Positions 13,101 to 28,100 of a DNA stretch of 64,000 nucleotides are shown here, piece after piece. The stretch's first letter is position 1. Every line of letters starts with the position of its first letter. The translations under genes were made by a program, and so were the position numbers. Source of the stretch: Antedon bifida (Eukaryota; Echinodermata; Crinoidea; Comatulida; Antedonidae). A model generated the notes under the pieces. It saw only the letters and a list, made by a program, of their open reading frames with translations. It was not told the origin of the DNA and made no database searches. The DNA lies in contig OY727093.1 of assembly GCA_963402885.1 (NCBI GenBank), positions 5,405,501 through 5,469,500 of the forward strand. The letters run 5' to 3'.

Positions 13101-16100
13101 CCCAAATATATGTACACAAAAGTTTGTATTTGCTACTAAGTCACTGCAGTAGATTTAATGTACCACACATTTAACCCTATATCCTACTTGACACTCCTAA
13201 CCCAATCATTGGTAATCATTAACTGCAAGGCTTGGGTCACACTAGCAAACTTTAATCCAGATCGGGAGCTAACACTAACAGTTAGCTTAACGGATCGCAT
13301 CGTGCGTGAGAACGCGATCCGATAGCTCGATCCAGCTTGCACGATCAGGATAGGTTATCCAGATCGCGAACGCAAATGGTTAGAGATTTGACCTTCGTTT
13401 CATTAATAAAATAATAGCTAATCAGCTTCCATCATTTGACACTGATATGCCATGACCATTGAAATTACCATTTACATAAAAATAAATGTAGTATTATTAT
13501 TACATACATTTGTAGTGTACAGTATATCATACACTGCAAATAACTCGCCAATTACGGTAGCCTACATTAATGGTTTTTTTTGTTCCTAATTAAAATCAAG
13601 GCAAGAATTTAATTGTAATTGATAATATGACTAATCTAAAATAAATTCAATAATGGTTGCGTGCAATCCAAATTAATAGTTAATAAAATGACTACATTTA
13701 AATGTAAATGTTAAATCATTGATGACTTTAATGGCTCAACATGGGTCATGTGTTATCAATTGAACAAACTTTACAACAGCATTTTACCTTTTACTGGAAA
13801 TGATCAATGTCCGAAACATAAATTTATGATTATCTGTAGTAATATAGTAATATTACAGTACACAATCTTTAAAGAATTTTAAAGCAGATTTAAAGTTGAT
13901 GTCTCCTACATAAAAATACTAAATATTCTTTAGTACTGTGTGTACTTTTTTTTTAATGTATTGGAACGTGTATGTGAATACAGAATTTTGGAATACAGAA
14001 TTTTGGATAACAAAACATACCCAGAAACGTCATTTGAATTTTTACGTATTTTGTTGTTGTCTACAATCAAATTCTAATTATTCTATTTAATTAATTAATA
14101 TTATTTTTATGTAGTTTTACCTTTCTCAGAGACGTTTTAAAATGGTTTTGAAAATCAAATCTATTTCTGACTTCATTTTAGTAGTACAGCAACTGTAGTT
14201 TATGAGAAAAACATGAACACTTAGGGAATATAAATAATTACATTAGGAAAAGTGTCTAATGTGTGATATGAAAACGATTTGGCAATGTTCAGTATGGTAC
14301 AATATGTGTGGGAGTATTGTGTGTGTGTGTGTGCTGAGGGTGACGGGAAAAGATTGTTTTGTATAAAATGTCTTTAGACATTTAAATAGTTTTATTTTCT
14401 CTAGGCTAGTCTGTGTGAAATGTACTAGCCCACATTGTATGTTTTGGCAAGGGTTGCCAATGTACTATACAGTGTTTACAGTTACCTGTAAATTATTAGA
14501 TTTTTTTATGTAAATTGTTTTTAATCAGTATGAACAAATCATAAGAAACAAAACCTTAATTGTTGGAGTAATATTATACGATATTTCTGACTTACGGTCA
14601 GTCATGGTCATATCCAGTGTCCTTGTACTTCGAGTAGCCATCTCTTCCCATGAGAGTCTTCTAGTCATTGTAATATAATCTAATATTGGCACTTTTTTTA
14701 CCATTTTTTTTTTCTACCCCAGAGGAAACATTCGTGTTGCATTATTACTCATCAGAATGACCAAATTTAATTTACACTCTGAATATGCGAGGTTTCATAG
14801 CCATTTTGACAACAGGGCATTATAGTATGAATAGATCAATTTTAACAGTCTATGCACCACATACTGTACACTTTCACTCACCCTATTTTTCCCTTAGCTA
14901 CCTCTCATTTACGACTATGCTAAAGTCATCTGTAGTGTGTACTGTATAGATTGTAGAGTACAAAAGCATTATTGTATTATAAATAAATTGTGTATTGTGT
15001 ACACTGTAAAATAGATTATTACAGTAGCAAATTGTATACAATAGGTTATGTCATTGCCAAGATCATTGCCGAGTAAACAAATATTATTATGGTTCTAGCT
15101 TTATTTAGTTGACTTTAGGGTATGTTCAGATCCATGGAGTTATGCTTTCGTATCGCAAGCAATGTCATATTGTAATTAGCGTCGTAACAGCAAGGAAACA
15201 GATTTGCTTACAGTAACTAATGCTTTCATTAGTGGTTTTTTGGGTTTTTAATAATTTTTTAAATTAATCTTTTCCTGGTTCAGACCTATGGAGTTGTACG
15301 CCGCGTACGATAGGGAAGCATAACTCCGTAGGTCTGAACAGGCCCTTAGTCTTGCCATAAGCCTCTTCATTATTGTTATTATTCATTGCTTATTAAACAT
15401 GTTACCTATTATTAATTATTAAAAAATAGTATAAAACCAGTTATTTCTCCATATTTTTAGGCTCACCATCAGATGTGTTTTTTGATACAAGAACAAAAGC
15501 CGTAATGACACACGTTAGCAAGCACTCAAATGAACAACTCAAGGAAAAGGTAAATTGGTTTTAATTTAACTAGTATTGAAAATATTTATCTAAAAAGAAT
15601 AACAGTTGTTGGGCTAAAAACAATTGCTACTGTAGATTAAAAAAACAGACCGAGAATAAATGAGATTTGGTCCGACGATGATGACTGCAAAACCAAACTC
15701 GTATTAACATGTACACATCATACTGTAGGTCCTATAGTAAGTTGTCACAAACCGAAAGGTCCCTAATTTAATATATTGTCAATTATTCTACTAATATTTA
15801 AAATTAAGATGACAGTAAAACCATTTCCATTTTTCTTTCTCACTTTCCTTCTACTCCTTCATGCAACTGACTGATCCCTTTCTATTTTTGTCTTCACTTA
15901 ATCCCTACTTGTGTTATTCACAATTTTTTTCCTTATCTTCCTTTTCCTGTTTACCTTCTTTCCCTCTTACCATAGCTTTTCTACTTTTAACTAATCTCCT
16001 CCTACTACTTCCTGATTGGTTTGTCTATCTGAGAATTCTTACCACAAATTTCGTAATTTCTTGATTTTTTTTTCATATCTTCTGCATCAAAAAAAAAGTG

Positions 16101-19100
16101 AAGTTTGTATTGCCATTTCTAAAGCCATTCTCAAAAGGAGGTTCTGATATCCTTCTAAATATACCAGTATGATTTCCTATCTAGAAGGGTCATGTGGGTA
16201 AAAAGGGTATTGGCCATCCTTACAGTGTACAGTTTACACACGAATATATTTGATTGGAGGATTTTGGGTCACATGATGTTATGTGTAGGTGCATATACTG
16301 TACTATTAAACTCCTACGTCAGAGTACATATTCTATGTGTGTACAGTAGTGTCTATAATTGTTCAACTCTGAGAAAGGAATATTTTTGTTGATTTACATA
16401 AAAGGTTAAGCCTTCTGCAATTTGTATGTGACAAACTAGCAGCTTAGAAATGCCTTTTCACCAATTTCCTAGTAATCTCTTGTAGATTGATATTAAATCG
16501 AAATTTAAATGGGATAAGCTTGAACTGTCACAATGCCATATGCTACATTATATCATTATTGTGTATCTTGCAACATTACGACGCAGTCACTTCTTACTGA
16601 CCCCTAAATACTGTACTCTACAGGAAACCAGACAAATAGGTTTAGACAATACAATTGCTTTGATTTATATCAGAAATATTAGGATCACAGTCTGGTGTTA
16701 AATCCTATGTAGCCTATGGTATTAAACGTCAAGTTACAGCTGGAACAAATATGAAAAGGAAACCTTGGTATTATTCAGGGAAGAAGTTTTACTTTTCCCT
16801 GGTATTAATAATATACAATAACGTACAATTATATATATATGTTTATATAAATCCAAAGGCAAATTACTGAAAAAATGACAATGCTGTGGGTATTAGTGGC
16901 TGGATCTCAATGGAGATACAAAAAAAAAAAGAAGCGAAAAGCTAAATCAAAACTATAAAGTAAAACAGCCAGAAAAGTTAGCAGAGCTTTCGGGCAACAC
17001 TAGCCCTTCATCAGTGCAAGTGAAGGAATGAGTGTATATATATATATGTATTACTATTAGTTTATTTGGATGCACTTTGACAGGCCTATAATAGAACATT
17101 ACTACAGTAAAGCCCAAACAAATTGTCCCCCGAATAGAGGTTTTTCATAAGTGTTAAAACATATATTTCCTTGTTCATTTCACAAGAAACGGTTCCTTTT
17201 ATAGAGGTGTTCCAAAGTAAGTTTCTACTATACTGTACAATTAATAAAAAATTATGTACTAAAAGAGTATAACAGAATATATAATAAAAATTAAACCCAA
17301 AATAAACACTTAATAGATAATGGTTTGATTATTGTTAAAGTTATAGTACTACAGTACTTATAATAGTGTTGTTAGTACCTGTAGTACAACAGTATATGTA
17401 GTTTGAGTATACAGTGCATTGTATCATTCATTTGTACTGGTTTTATAATAATATCCTGGTTACATGTAAATAACACTTCTTTTACAACCACTAAAATTCA
17501 AACTACATTGTTGTTGCAACTTTGTAATCACTCTTGGAATTAATATAAAATATTGATTTTTTTTATTACAACCATAGGGATTATTATGGTAGTACAATGG
17601 AAATTTCTAAGAATTAATAATAATAGTCTATTCCATTGTATTATGAATAGAAATTTATAATAATTGTGTTATGTTAAAGATGTATTGTCCCCCTGAAAAA
17701 AACATTCTTAAACAATTTTTGGTTGAATATGCAATTTTAATGTCACCTAATAGTTATCCATATTGAACAAAAATTGGATCTTAAAAAAAATGTATTTACA
17801 GTACCTAAAATAGTAAACAACTGTGTAATTTAGAGAAAACAAGGCCATATACATGGCTGCAGTCGCGTGCTCAAGTTAGTGTTTACTGACCAACTGACCG
17901 ACATAGTGAGCTGTAGAGTCGCGTCGCATGCGACTAAAAATAGTCACATTGGCTGCCAGTCAATGGGTTTTTGGTTGAATTTAACTTTTTGTTGTTGAAA
18001 ACATTAATTTGTTTTTCTACGGATGTGATTAACTTGATTAAAACTACAATAATCTATTCAAAGCCTCATTTTATTAATCTTTATTTTTTCATGTTTTTGA
18101 GGGACAATACATCTTTAAATTGCTTTTTTTCTTGCAGATTGCTACTGTTCGTGAAGTAGTACCAAATAAAAGCAATGATGAGATAGTCCTCGTTTTGCAG
18201 CACTTTGATGATGATCCTGAAAAAGCTATACAATCATTCACTGAGGGTAAATTAACTTACAGTACATTCAAATAAATATAATTTGACGATTTGAATTGTG
18301 TCCAATATTCTTTATCTTTCTGAATTCCATATTTTGGAAGATTTATAGATTAAAAAAATGATACTACTGTAATACTCAATGTAAACTTCCACTTTCTAAC
18401 CTTTTGATAATCTGTGACACGCAGCTTTACTGTGCTGAATTGCATAACGGTGTGGACAACACAACTTCCATCTTTCATAAAGTTACCTTCGTGTTTTTCA
18501 GTTACCAATGGCAAGGCACACATTCATATCACCTCAACGACAGTACAATTAATAATTTACGTATTTATTCGAATAAACAGTAAAAAAAAGTACAGTAATG
18601 TCAATCATTGAATTGTACTAACAAATGGAAATGTGTTGAAGTACAATATTATCTAGATAATGCATGTGACTGGGGGTTTATTCGAGAAAATAAATAAAGG
18701 CCTGGGGTGTTTATTTGAGGGGACGTTTATTATTCAAAATGATGTGCTATTGGGTGAGGTGGGGTTTGGGGTGTAGGCGAGAGGAGGTGTTTATTCAAAG
18801 TGGGGCATTTATGGTAATGGGTAAAATGTCAGACAAGGAAGTGTGTCCTCTTATTATTTAACCTACTCTATATACCATCCATGTGTAGAGTTTACAAAAA
18901 ATGTGATTTATATGTAGGATACAAATGATTTCAAATGATACCAAGTAGAAGTGGCATGTAGAGGATACTGTTATGTTCCCCCTCTAAATTCACTAATACT
19001 CTAATTTCTAAATTAAAAATTCCTTTCCATAAGCGAGCAAGCAAATTCTGCTGTTCATATTGAGCTAGTGTCAATGGATTTCATATCCCTCTGTGATTGT

Positions 19101-22100
19101 AGCCAAACTAAAGATGTCATAATTGACTTAATACAGGGTTGTATGTAGTGACATACTTTGAAAATCAGCAGACATTGACTTGCTTCTAGGCACGTAGCCA
19201 ATGATTTTTATTAGGAATAAGTTTACAGGAAAGGTGGTAACCCAAACATAATACATGATAAACTATGTCACATTCACAGATTTGTGAATGAACTTTTTTT
19301 ATAAGAAGAAAAATTATAATTTAATGAAATATATTGGAATTTTATGACACCAAGCTGTGCATAATGTTGGTATAACCTTATTATAATAAAATACTTATGA
19401 ACTTTGAGAAATGACACTGTTTTATGCAGTATACAGTAATACTAAGTAACCATTGAATGAAAATAGGCCTAATGAAAAGGAAACAGTATGTTTCAGTGGT
19501 TCGACATAGTTCATATAATTTTGAGAATTTACAGTATTGTAAATTCAATCATTGAAGTTTTACCCCAATCAGTGGGAATGATTTGCTTCCATCCACACAC
19601 CCTGTCTGCCCTCTCGTAACCCCTTAAATCATTTTTGGCTAGACAGTCCCAGCTTCTTTTTTTTAAATTCTCTTGTTTCTAACAGATACTTATGTGAAAA
19701 CAAAGTTTCTGTTTGAATCTATTGACAGATGCAGTGAATTGGGTTTTTTTTATGGTCATAATTCAATAGTTAATGTGATTCCCATGACTATATATTTTTA
19801 TGTGCTTTAAGTGACTGGATTAAGGGAAAAAAGGCTCATTTTACTGTAAAAATATGACTGTTGGCACAGTATCATGTACCACCATTTATTCTTTTCTATA
19901 CTGAAAAATCTTACAATAGGCTCAGTGACGAATCACTGTGTGAGAAGGCCCAGATTCAAAGCTCATCTTAGGGTACTGTATGTCCACACGGTTTGTTTGG
20001 CGTAAAGCTGGCTTATGTCGTACGTGTGAACACACCCTTAGTCTACCAAGGAGGGCCATAGAGAAAATAGTCAAGCTCCCAATGTTTATGAATACTATTT
20101 AAATATTATGAGTAGGCCTATAGTCATAAGACGGGATTGATTTTAATGATTTTCTTGGAAAGTGAATCATAACCACATTATTATCTTTAAGCCATTCACA
20201 TTTCCTTTGATATCAACGGATAACATTGCTTTAAAGGAGGCAAAACAGTCATGTAAATTGGTGCTTCTATACCACAATGTAGTTAATCCAAACCTTTGTA
20301 CAGAAATGTACGGTAGAAAAGAAATTCTGTGTAAAATGACAATTGTCACTGTCAGTGGTGGTTCCAGGATTTTGAATTGTTTTTTATATGTAGTCCTACT
20401 GTATGGTTTTTGGAGATTCCCATAGTTTTTTAGTCCTATTGTTTTTGGAGAGTCCTATGGTTTTTGGAGAGTTCTATGGTTTTAGGAGAGTTCTATGGTT
20501 TGGAGAAACTACTGTATGGTTTGGGGGAGAACTATGGTTTTTGGGGAGTTCTATGGTTTTTGGAGAGTTCTATGGTTTGGAGAAACTACTGTATGGTTTG
20601 GGGGAGAACTATGGTTTTTGGGGAGTTCTATGGTTTTTGGAGAGTTCTATGGTTTGGAGAAACTACTGTATGGTTTGGGGGAGAACTATGGTTTTTGGGG
20701 AGTTCTATGGTTTTTGGAGAGTTCTATAGGTTTGGAGAAACTACTGTATGGTTTGGGGGAGAACTATGGTTTTTGGGGAGTTCTATGGTTTTTGGAGAGT
20801 TCTATGGTTTGGAGAAACTACTGTATGGTTTGGGGGAGAACTATGGTTTTTGGGGAGTTCTATGGTTTTTGGAGAGTTCTATGGTTTGGAGAAACTACTA
20901 TATGGTTTGGGGGAGAACTATGGTTTTTGGGGAGTTCTATGGTTTTTGGAGAGTTCTATAGGTTTGGAGAAACTACTGTATGGTTTGGGGGAGAACTATG
21001 GTTTTTGGGGAGTTCTATGGTTTTTGGAGAGTTCTATGGTTTGGAGAAACTACTGTATGGTTTGGGGGAGAACTATGGTTTTTGGGGAGTTCTATGGTTT
21101 TTGGAGAGTTCTATGGTTTGGAGAAACTACTGTATGGTTTGGGGGAGAACTATGGTTTTTGGGGAGTTCTATGGTTTTTGGAGAGTTCTATAGGTTTGGA
21201 GAAACTACTGTATGGTTTGGGGGAGAACTATGGTTTTTGGGGAGTTCTATGGTTTTTGGAGAGTTCTATGGTTTGGAGAAACTACTGTATGGTTTGGGGG
21301 AGAACTATGGTTTTTGGGGAGTTCTATGGTTTTTGGAGAGTTCTATGGTTTGGAGAAACTACTGTATGGTTTGAGGGAGAACTATGGTTTTTGGGGAGTT
21401 CTATGGTTTTTGGAGAGTTCTATAGGTTTGGAGAAACTACTGTATGGTTTGGGGGAGAACTATGGTTTTTGGAAAGTCCTGTGGTTTTGAGAAAAGTCTT
21501 ATAGTTTTTTAGAAGAGTCCTATGGTTAGAGGAAGAGTCCTATAGTTTTGGGATAGTCCTATGGTTTCAAGGATTGGCATTTACAGTAGTACAGTTGGAA
21601 GGTCATCATCCTTAGTATCCGCAAAATTCTAAATAATTATACAACAATGAAACAATGGACTGCTTTAGAAAGTGAAAGAATACTCTTGTATACACAAGTA
21701 ATTGAAAACAATGCTACACAACAGCTTTGTGTTAATTAACATCAATCTTTAAAATGTATCGCACTATTCTCAGTGTTGTATTGCCACATACAATACAAAA
21801 ATAATTAAATGTAATAATGTAATGTAATAATGTGGGGGAATAGCTGAGCTGAATTGCGCTCAGATGGGGACGACGCATACAACAATTTTCTCTCCTAAGG
21901 TGTAGAGTGGCACCACCAAATGGCGCTCATTCATCTTTTCACAACGTGGAGGGTTCAGGGACGAATCGGCCCTGAGACGATTCGGCCCGGGACTATTCGG
22001 CCCGCTTTTGGTGGGACGATTCGGCCCACTTTTGGGCCGAAACATCCCACTTTGTGGGCCGAAACGTCTCACTTTAGACCAAATTCATATTCATTGTTTT

Positions 22101-25100
22101 GGGTATATATCAAGTTTTTAAAGGTGTTTAACAATCCGCATTTTATTGATATTGACAATGTTGATATAATATATATAATAAATTACTAAAAAAACGTAAT
22201 TTTATATTCAATTTATTACTTCGAAAACCTTGATTATTTCGTGCATTCACCAAGCGGCCAACAGAGGGCGTAACTTGTTTACATCGTTAGCGTGACTAAA
22301 AATTGATCATTTTCGACAATGTTTTCAAAATGTTTGCCTTATTGCATCTTTATCCCTAGTAGTATTACCCCATAGTCTCTCTGAAAATAAAGTTTGGGGA
22401 AAAAGCTTATTTTATGCTTATAAAATGCATATCAAAGCCGATAAATGTAAGTGTGCCGAATTGTCTCAGGGCCGAATCGTCCCTGGCCGAATAGTCCCGG
22501 GCCGAATCGTCCCAGGGCCGAATCGTCCCAGGGCCGAATCGTCCCGGGCCGAATCGTCCCGTTACCACGTGGAGTATCACAGGAAATCCTGTTAGAGTAC
22601 CGATAATCGGGGGCTAATGTTGGCTTACGTGATGATTAAAATTTAAGAGATTCACGTACTGTACATTATAATCTTACTGTAGATCGTTTTGCAAGAAAAT
22701 TAAAAAGTTAAATACAGTATATTTAAAATAAAACACTATACAGTAACTTCAAATGGTAAAGGTAGATAATTAGAGATGGATTGGATTACGAAATAGAGAA
22801 TTGTGAGACCTTTATTGCTATAAAATGTTTTTTGTTTCATTACAGATGGTGCTGCAGACGTATTAAATGAATGGAGTTACCAACGCAAGAAGGGAAAGGT
22901 TTGTGAAATTTTACTCATGTCAACAATTTGTTTTGTCAACAACATTTAAGCTCTGTCTACACTATCACACTTTATGTGACAAAAAAATGTGATGTGCTGT
23001 ATATGGACATGATGATGTCATATTACTACCATATTTAGGCACATCACACTTTTTTTTTTCACACTAATTTGATAGTAAAACAGAGCTTTAGATTGAAACT
23101 ATAAAAAACCTTTTTAAAATATAGAAGATTGATACTCAAGTTGCAAGCAAGTCAAATTAAAATCATTTTGATATACTGTACATAATCACCATCGTAGGCA
23201 CAGTGGTTAATATACTCCATAGCCTTTAACTATATATTTGCAGTATGATATTTTATTATTAGTTTATTCAACTTTGACCAACCTTTGTCATCATATATTG
23301 AGTTTTTAACAATAGAATGCACATATTACAAGAATTAGAAATGGCATAAATGGATTCCAAAGATCAGAATTAATGAAAAAAAAATGCCCTTTTCAGTCAT
23401 TATACCATTTTGTAATTAAGCATACACAACAAGCCATTATTTATAAACACAAAGTGCTTATCCTTATGTGTGTACTATGTTTAACCTTTTATACACTGAT
23501 GGTGTAAACACTGATGGTATATACATATTCTGTGAAGTAATAAAATAATTATATATAATCTTATTTCAATCATATTATCATAATGACATAAATCAACATG
23601 AAATGTAGTCCCCTTTTCGTAAATATCAAAATGTATTAATTTTGTTTTGATCAAAAACGTTGTACAGTACCATAGAGATATCTCTATGATAGTACTAATA
23701 ATTTATGCTTTAAAAATGTATATTCGCAATGCATCTCAATCTTATTCGAATATACATAATTAATAAGAAGTTTGAATACAAGTGTAAAACAACATATAAA
23801 AATACAGTGCAGTATTACCCCTATTAAAGTGTCCTTTTAATAAGGGGTCCCTAAATAGGAGCTGGCTGTAGTGTTAATTAATATTGTTCCTTATTCCATT
23901 CATTGGAAAACGTGTCCTTTTTTGTAATAGGGTTTTCTCCTATCAAATAAAACAAATACCTGAATGGAGGTGTCCCAGAAGGTGGGGTTCTTTAATGTCT
24001 AGCACCACCATGTTTTTATGGGTCATTTTATTAAGAACTTTGACATCAATGGTCTAATTTCCATACCCCCTCAATCGCTACTTGTTTCTGTTGGCCATCC
24101 ACATTATTTGATGTACAGTAATAATATTATAGAATAACTACAATATTGATCTACCAATATTCAACTTTGCTATACTCTGTAATTTACCTATTGTAGGATA
24201 TATTGATTATTTAAATCCACAACAAAAACAAGATAGAATAGGTTTGTCAGTCTGTTTATTCTGCATATTTATTACAAATATATTCATTTACTGGATTTTT
24301 TTTAGGTTTATTTATATGTATATCAAGGGCTGTGATGATTAAACTGATTCTTGGTCCTGTACTCTATGTATAATTTTTCTAGTATTCATTTACATACAGT
24401 AGTATGGGAGTATATGTATTACATTGTCACATATGTATCACATGTGACACCTACTGTACCGTAACCCAATCTTAATTTAATTTGACACTGTATATTACTA
24501 CATCAAGCTGGAAAATTATGCCATAACACAGTACATGTGGAGAAACAGTAGGCCTATAGAGAGAATCCGATGGCAGATTATATGTTCCCAGTCACTACAG
24601 TATAGCCTTATTAAAGAGATATTTCTTACAAAAAAATGCCACTTGACTTTTTGACGTAACAGTTTTAATTGTTCTTTCGTTGACATTTTCGTAGAGTGTG
24701 ATACCAAATCCATTTTTCAATGATAGGATCTGTTCAGAATTTGGTGGATTATACAATTATTCTTATTTAGTATGAAATATGTATTTATAACATTAGTAGG
24801 TCAAAGGTAATTATTTATAAATGTCAAGGTTCTCAAACCCCCCATGGAATTTCCCCATGGAATATCCCCTTTAACTACTTCCGATTGGATCAATTGTTAA
24901 CCTTAGTTCTATTTTGTGTTTAAGTCACGAAACGAAACGTAGATCTACATGACATACTAAATTCACAATTTCTACTTTATTTGTTTAAAATATTATTCCT
25001 GGAAAAATATGTATTCACATTAAGATATTGAATTTTCACATTTTCATGTTTACTTTTTTGAAAATACAATATTCTATTCAAAGCCAGACAAACAGCCATA

Positions 25101-28100
25101 GCAGTGTTTAAATCTCATCCAAACTTGATTCTCTACATCTGTTTCGAAACATCAATAATACAACATTATACAGTATGCTGAAAATTAGCTTGTGATTAAA
25201 ATCTGCAAATATTTCAACAATTCATCCAACCTTTGACCCTGGAAATTAAATTTAATTGATGAATCAAATTGGCCTTGTCACTTTTTGTCATGAACTTATA
25301 ATTTCAGTCTACTTCTATCACATATACATTAATAATGTTTTGTTCGTTATCATTAAAGTCATCCTTTTTTTTAAAATCAAATTGATTTTAACATATTTTG
25401 TATTAGCTGTTGCACCGCCTGTTGTTATAATAGGATTTGTTGAAATCTCACATATTGATAGGTTTGAACATGATATCATATTTCCATAAATCTGATTTAT
25501 GATGCTGTATTAAATGAAATTAAATTATTAGTTGTTATAATGGTATATTTACAATGAGTATGGTTCTTCAAAATGTTATTTATTTATTTTTTGAAATAGA
25601 GATACGTATTTAATATTATTTTAGTGGCTTAACTTTTAATTAAGACAGCTTAATTTTTAATTAAGATAGCTTAGTTTTTATATAGATATCTAAGTTTTAA
25701 TCTAGGTAGCTTACATTTTAATAGAGATATTTTAAAACTTATATAAATAATCTTACTAATAAATGAAAACTTGGCACGCCATACATCGATCGAGTTGTAA
25801 TAAGTGTTGTCACTATTGTTACGGTACCACCATTTTGTTCATTATGTGTCATATTGGAATTTATGGAATATGAAAATTATTATTACTACATCTTTTTATA
25901 ACTCTAACCTGTTGGTTTTCTAAAGATTATTGATTTTATTAATTATATTAAATTATTATTGAATATATTACAGACAAATAGCAAAAAGAATAAGAAGAAA
26001 AAATCCAAACAACCTCAAGAAAAAGAAACCGATACGAAAATAATTGATGCAGTACCTACAGCCGCTTCGAGTGCTTCAGTTTCGGCAAAACAGTCCGCTT
26101 CTACGAAACCTGTTATTGAAAATTCAACCAAACGTAAGTTGTTCAAAATTGAAGGTTATGTTTTTTATTGTACGCTAAAAAATATTCTGAAACAGAAAGC
26201 ACATCAGAATTTAAAAGATTGAGGTTTTCCTTCTGACATTCTTTTTTTAAGGAGAAACATTCCCTTTTTGATCATTATTTGGATTATCTACTTGTAAAGC
26301 TCTGTCTACTAGTTTGACAAAATAAGTGTGGTGTGCCCAAATATGGTAGTGGTATGACCAAAAATTGTAGTAATATGACATCATCATGTCCATATATGGG
26401 CACATTACATAAAGTTTGATAGTGTAGACAGATCTTTAGTTAACAATGCTTTACTAAATCCAATACCAGATTGGTATTAACATTTTTGGAATTATTTATT
26501 AAAAGTTGTTTAGTTAGTTTTAGTAATCATTATTTTAAAATGCTGTTAACTTTATATATGAATGCGCAATAAATACATTGTGCCTTGTATATGTTAAACC
26601 AAGCTGTTTTGTTTCTGCTGTTGTTTCTGGTTTTAAAAATAAAATAAAATAAAAATAACGATTACTGCTCAGTGCTAAATCAATGTAAAAGACTGATTTA
26701 CTTCTGAATGTCAGCATATTGAGTTAATTGACTATATGTAGACATACTGTATAAACATCTGTTTATATTCGATTGCTGTTCAGTGTTATATGATATTAAA
26801 GGAAGAACACTAAAACAAGCTGGTGTTGGGTATATGTATCATGATCTTTCCCCTATTTGGCTATACACATGGATTTCGTGGCACACTACACTACGAAACT
26901 TCATGTGACAAAAAAATGTGATGTGCCCATATATGGACATGATTATGTCATATCAATACCATATTTGGGCATATCACTACCATATTTGGGCAAATCAATT
27001 TTTTTTTGTCAAACTAGTTTTATATTGTAGACAGAGCTTTAGATTGATACTTTTTTGTCTTGTGTGTAGATTTAAACTTAATGGTTAAATTGATCACATA
27101 CAAAATCATAGTTTTATTTTATTATTTCTGAAACATAGAAAATATTACAAATGGGGATTCGCAATCATCTGCTGGCGATAAGAAGCCATCGCCTGTAGTA
27201 AAGACCACAGAAAGCAAAAGCTTATCCGCAGGGTCTGGTGATGGAGCTCAACGTCCAGAAGTGTTGCCGGTTGAACATGTTACGTCGACCAAAGATCATC
27301 GGAAACATCATCATCACGAAGGTGGTAGACACGCAAAACGTGAAAGAACCATCAGTGAGAAAAGTACATCAAGTAACAAAGGCGATGAAAAGTCTGAGAA
27401 AAAATCTGGTAAGTTGATAGGTTACCTCAACAAGGCAATATTGTATGTGTTTTAATATAGGATAGTAGACATTGTTTTAGATCCAGAGTCATTGATCTTT
27501 GGCTTAAGCTCTGTCTACACTATCAAACTAGTTTGACAAAAAGTGTGATGTGCCCAAATATGGTAGTGATATGATGTCCATATCACTACCATATACAGGC
27601 ACATTTTTTTCACATAAAGTTTGATAGTGTAGACAGAGCTTTACTTACGGTACTACAATAACTAAACAATTTTTTCCATAGTTGGGCCATGGTTTATAAA
27701 AACAAAATCATTTTATTATATTAAAAAGAGAACACAGGACATCCTTCTACCAGACCACAGCGATACTCAATTAGTATATTTTCCTATAAATAGTTAAAAG
27801 CAACTTTTATCTTTAAACTCAGACTTGAACTTAGATGCGCTTGAATTGTGTTATCAGACATCTGCTTATATCCATACGTCTATCGCTTTCCTTCACTTCT
27901 TAAAGCTATGCTTGAAAGAAGTATAGAAACTGCAAACTCACTCTGCTGTTTTCATTACGTTTACTCAAGTGTTGAATTGTGGTATATTTAATAGAAATTA
28001 TAGTAAGGACGAACCAATTACCGCGGTTAACTAAGACAGGACAAGTCTTTTCTGTGGCCAGCGGCACTAGCAAACTTTGAAATCATGACAGAACATTAGT

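Noticed and set aside
20403..21504. Long overlapping plus-strand open frames (up to 232 codons) rich in Trp, Phe and Gly
   Set aside because: All three frames are open because the 77 bp satellite unit contains no stop codon; the protein is only the repeat read in each frame.
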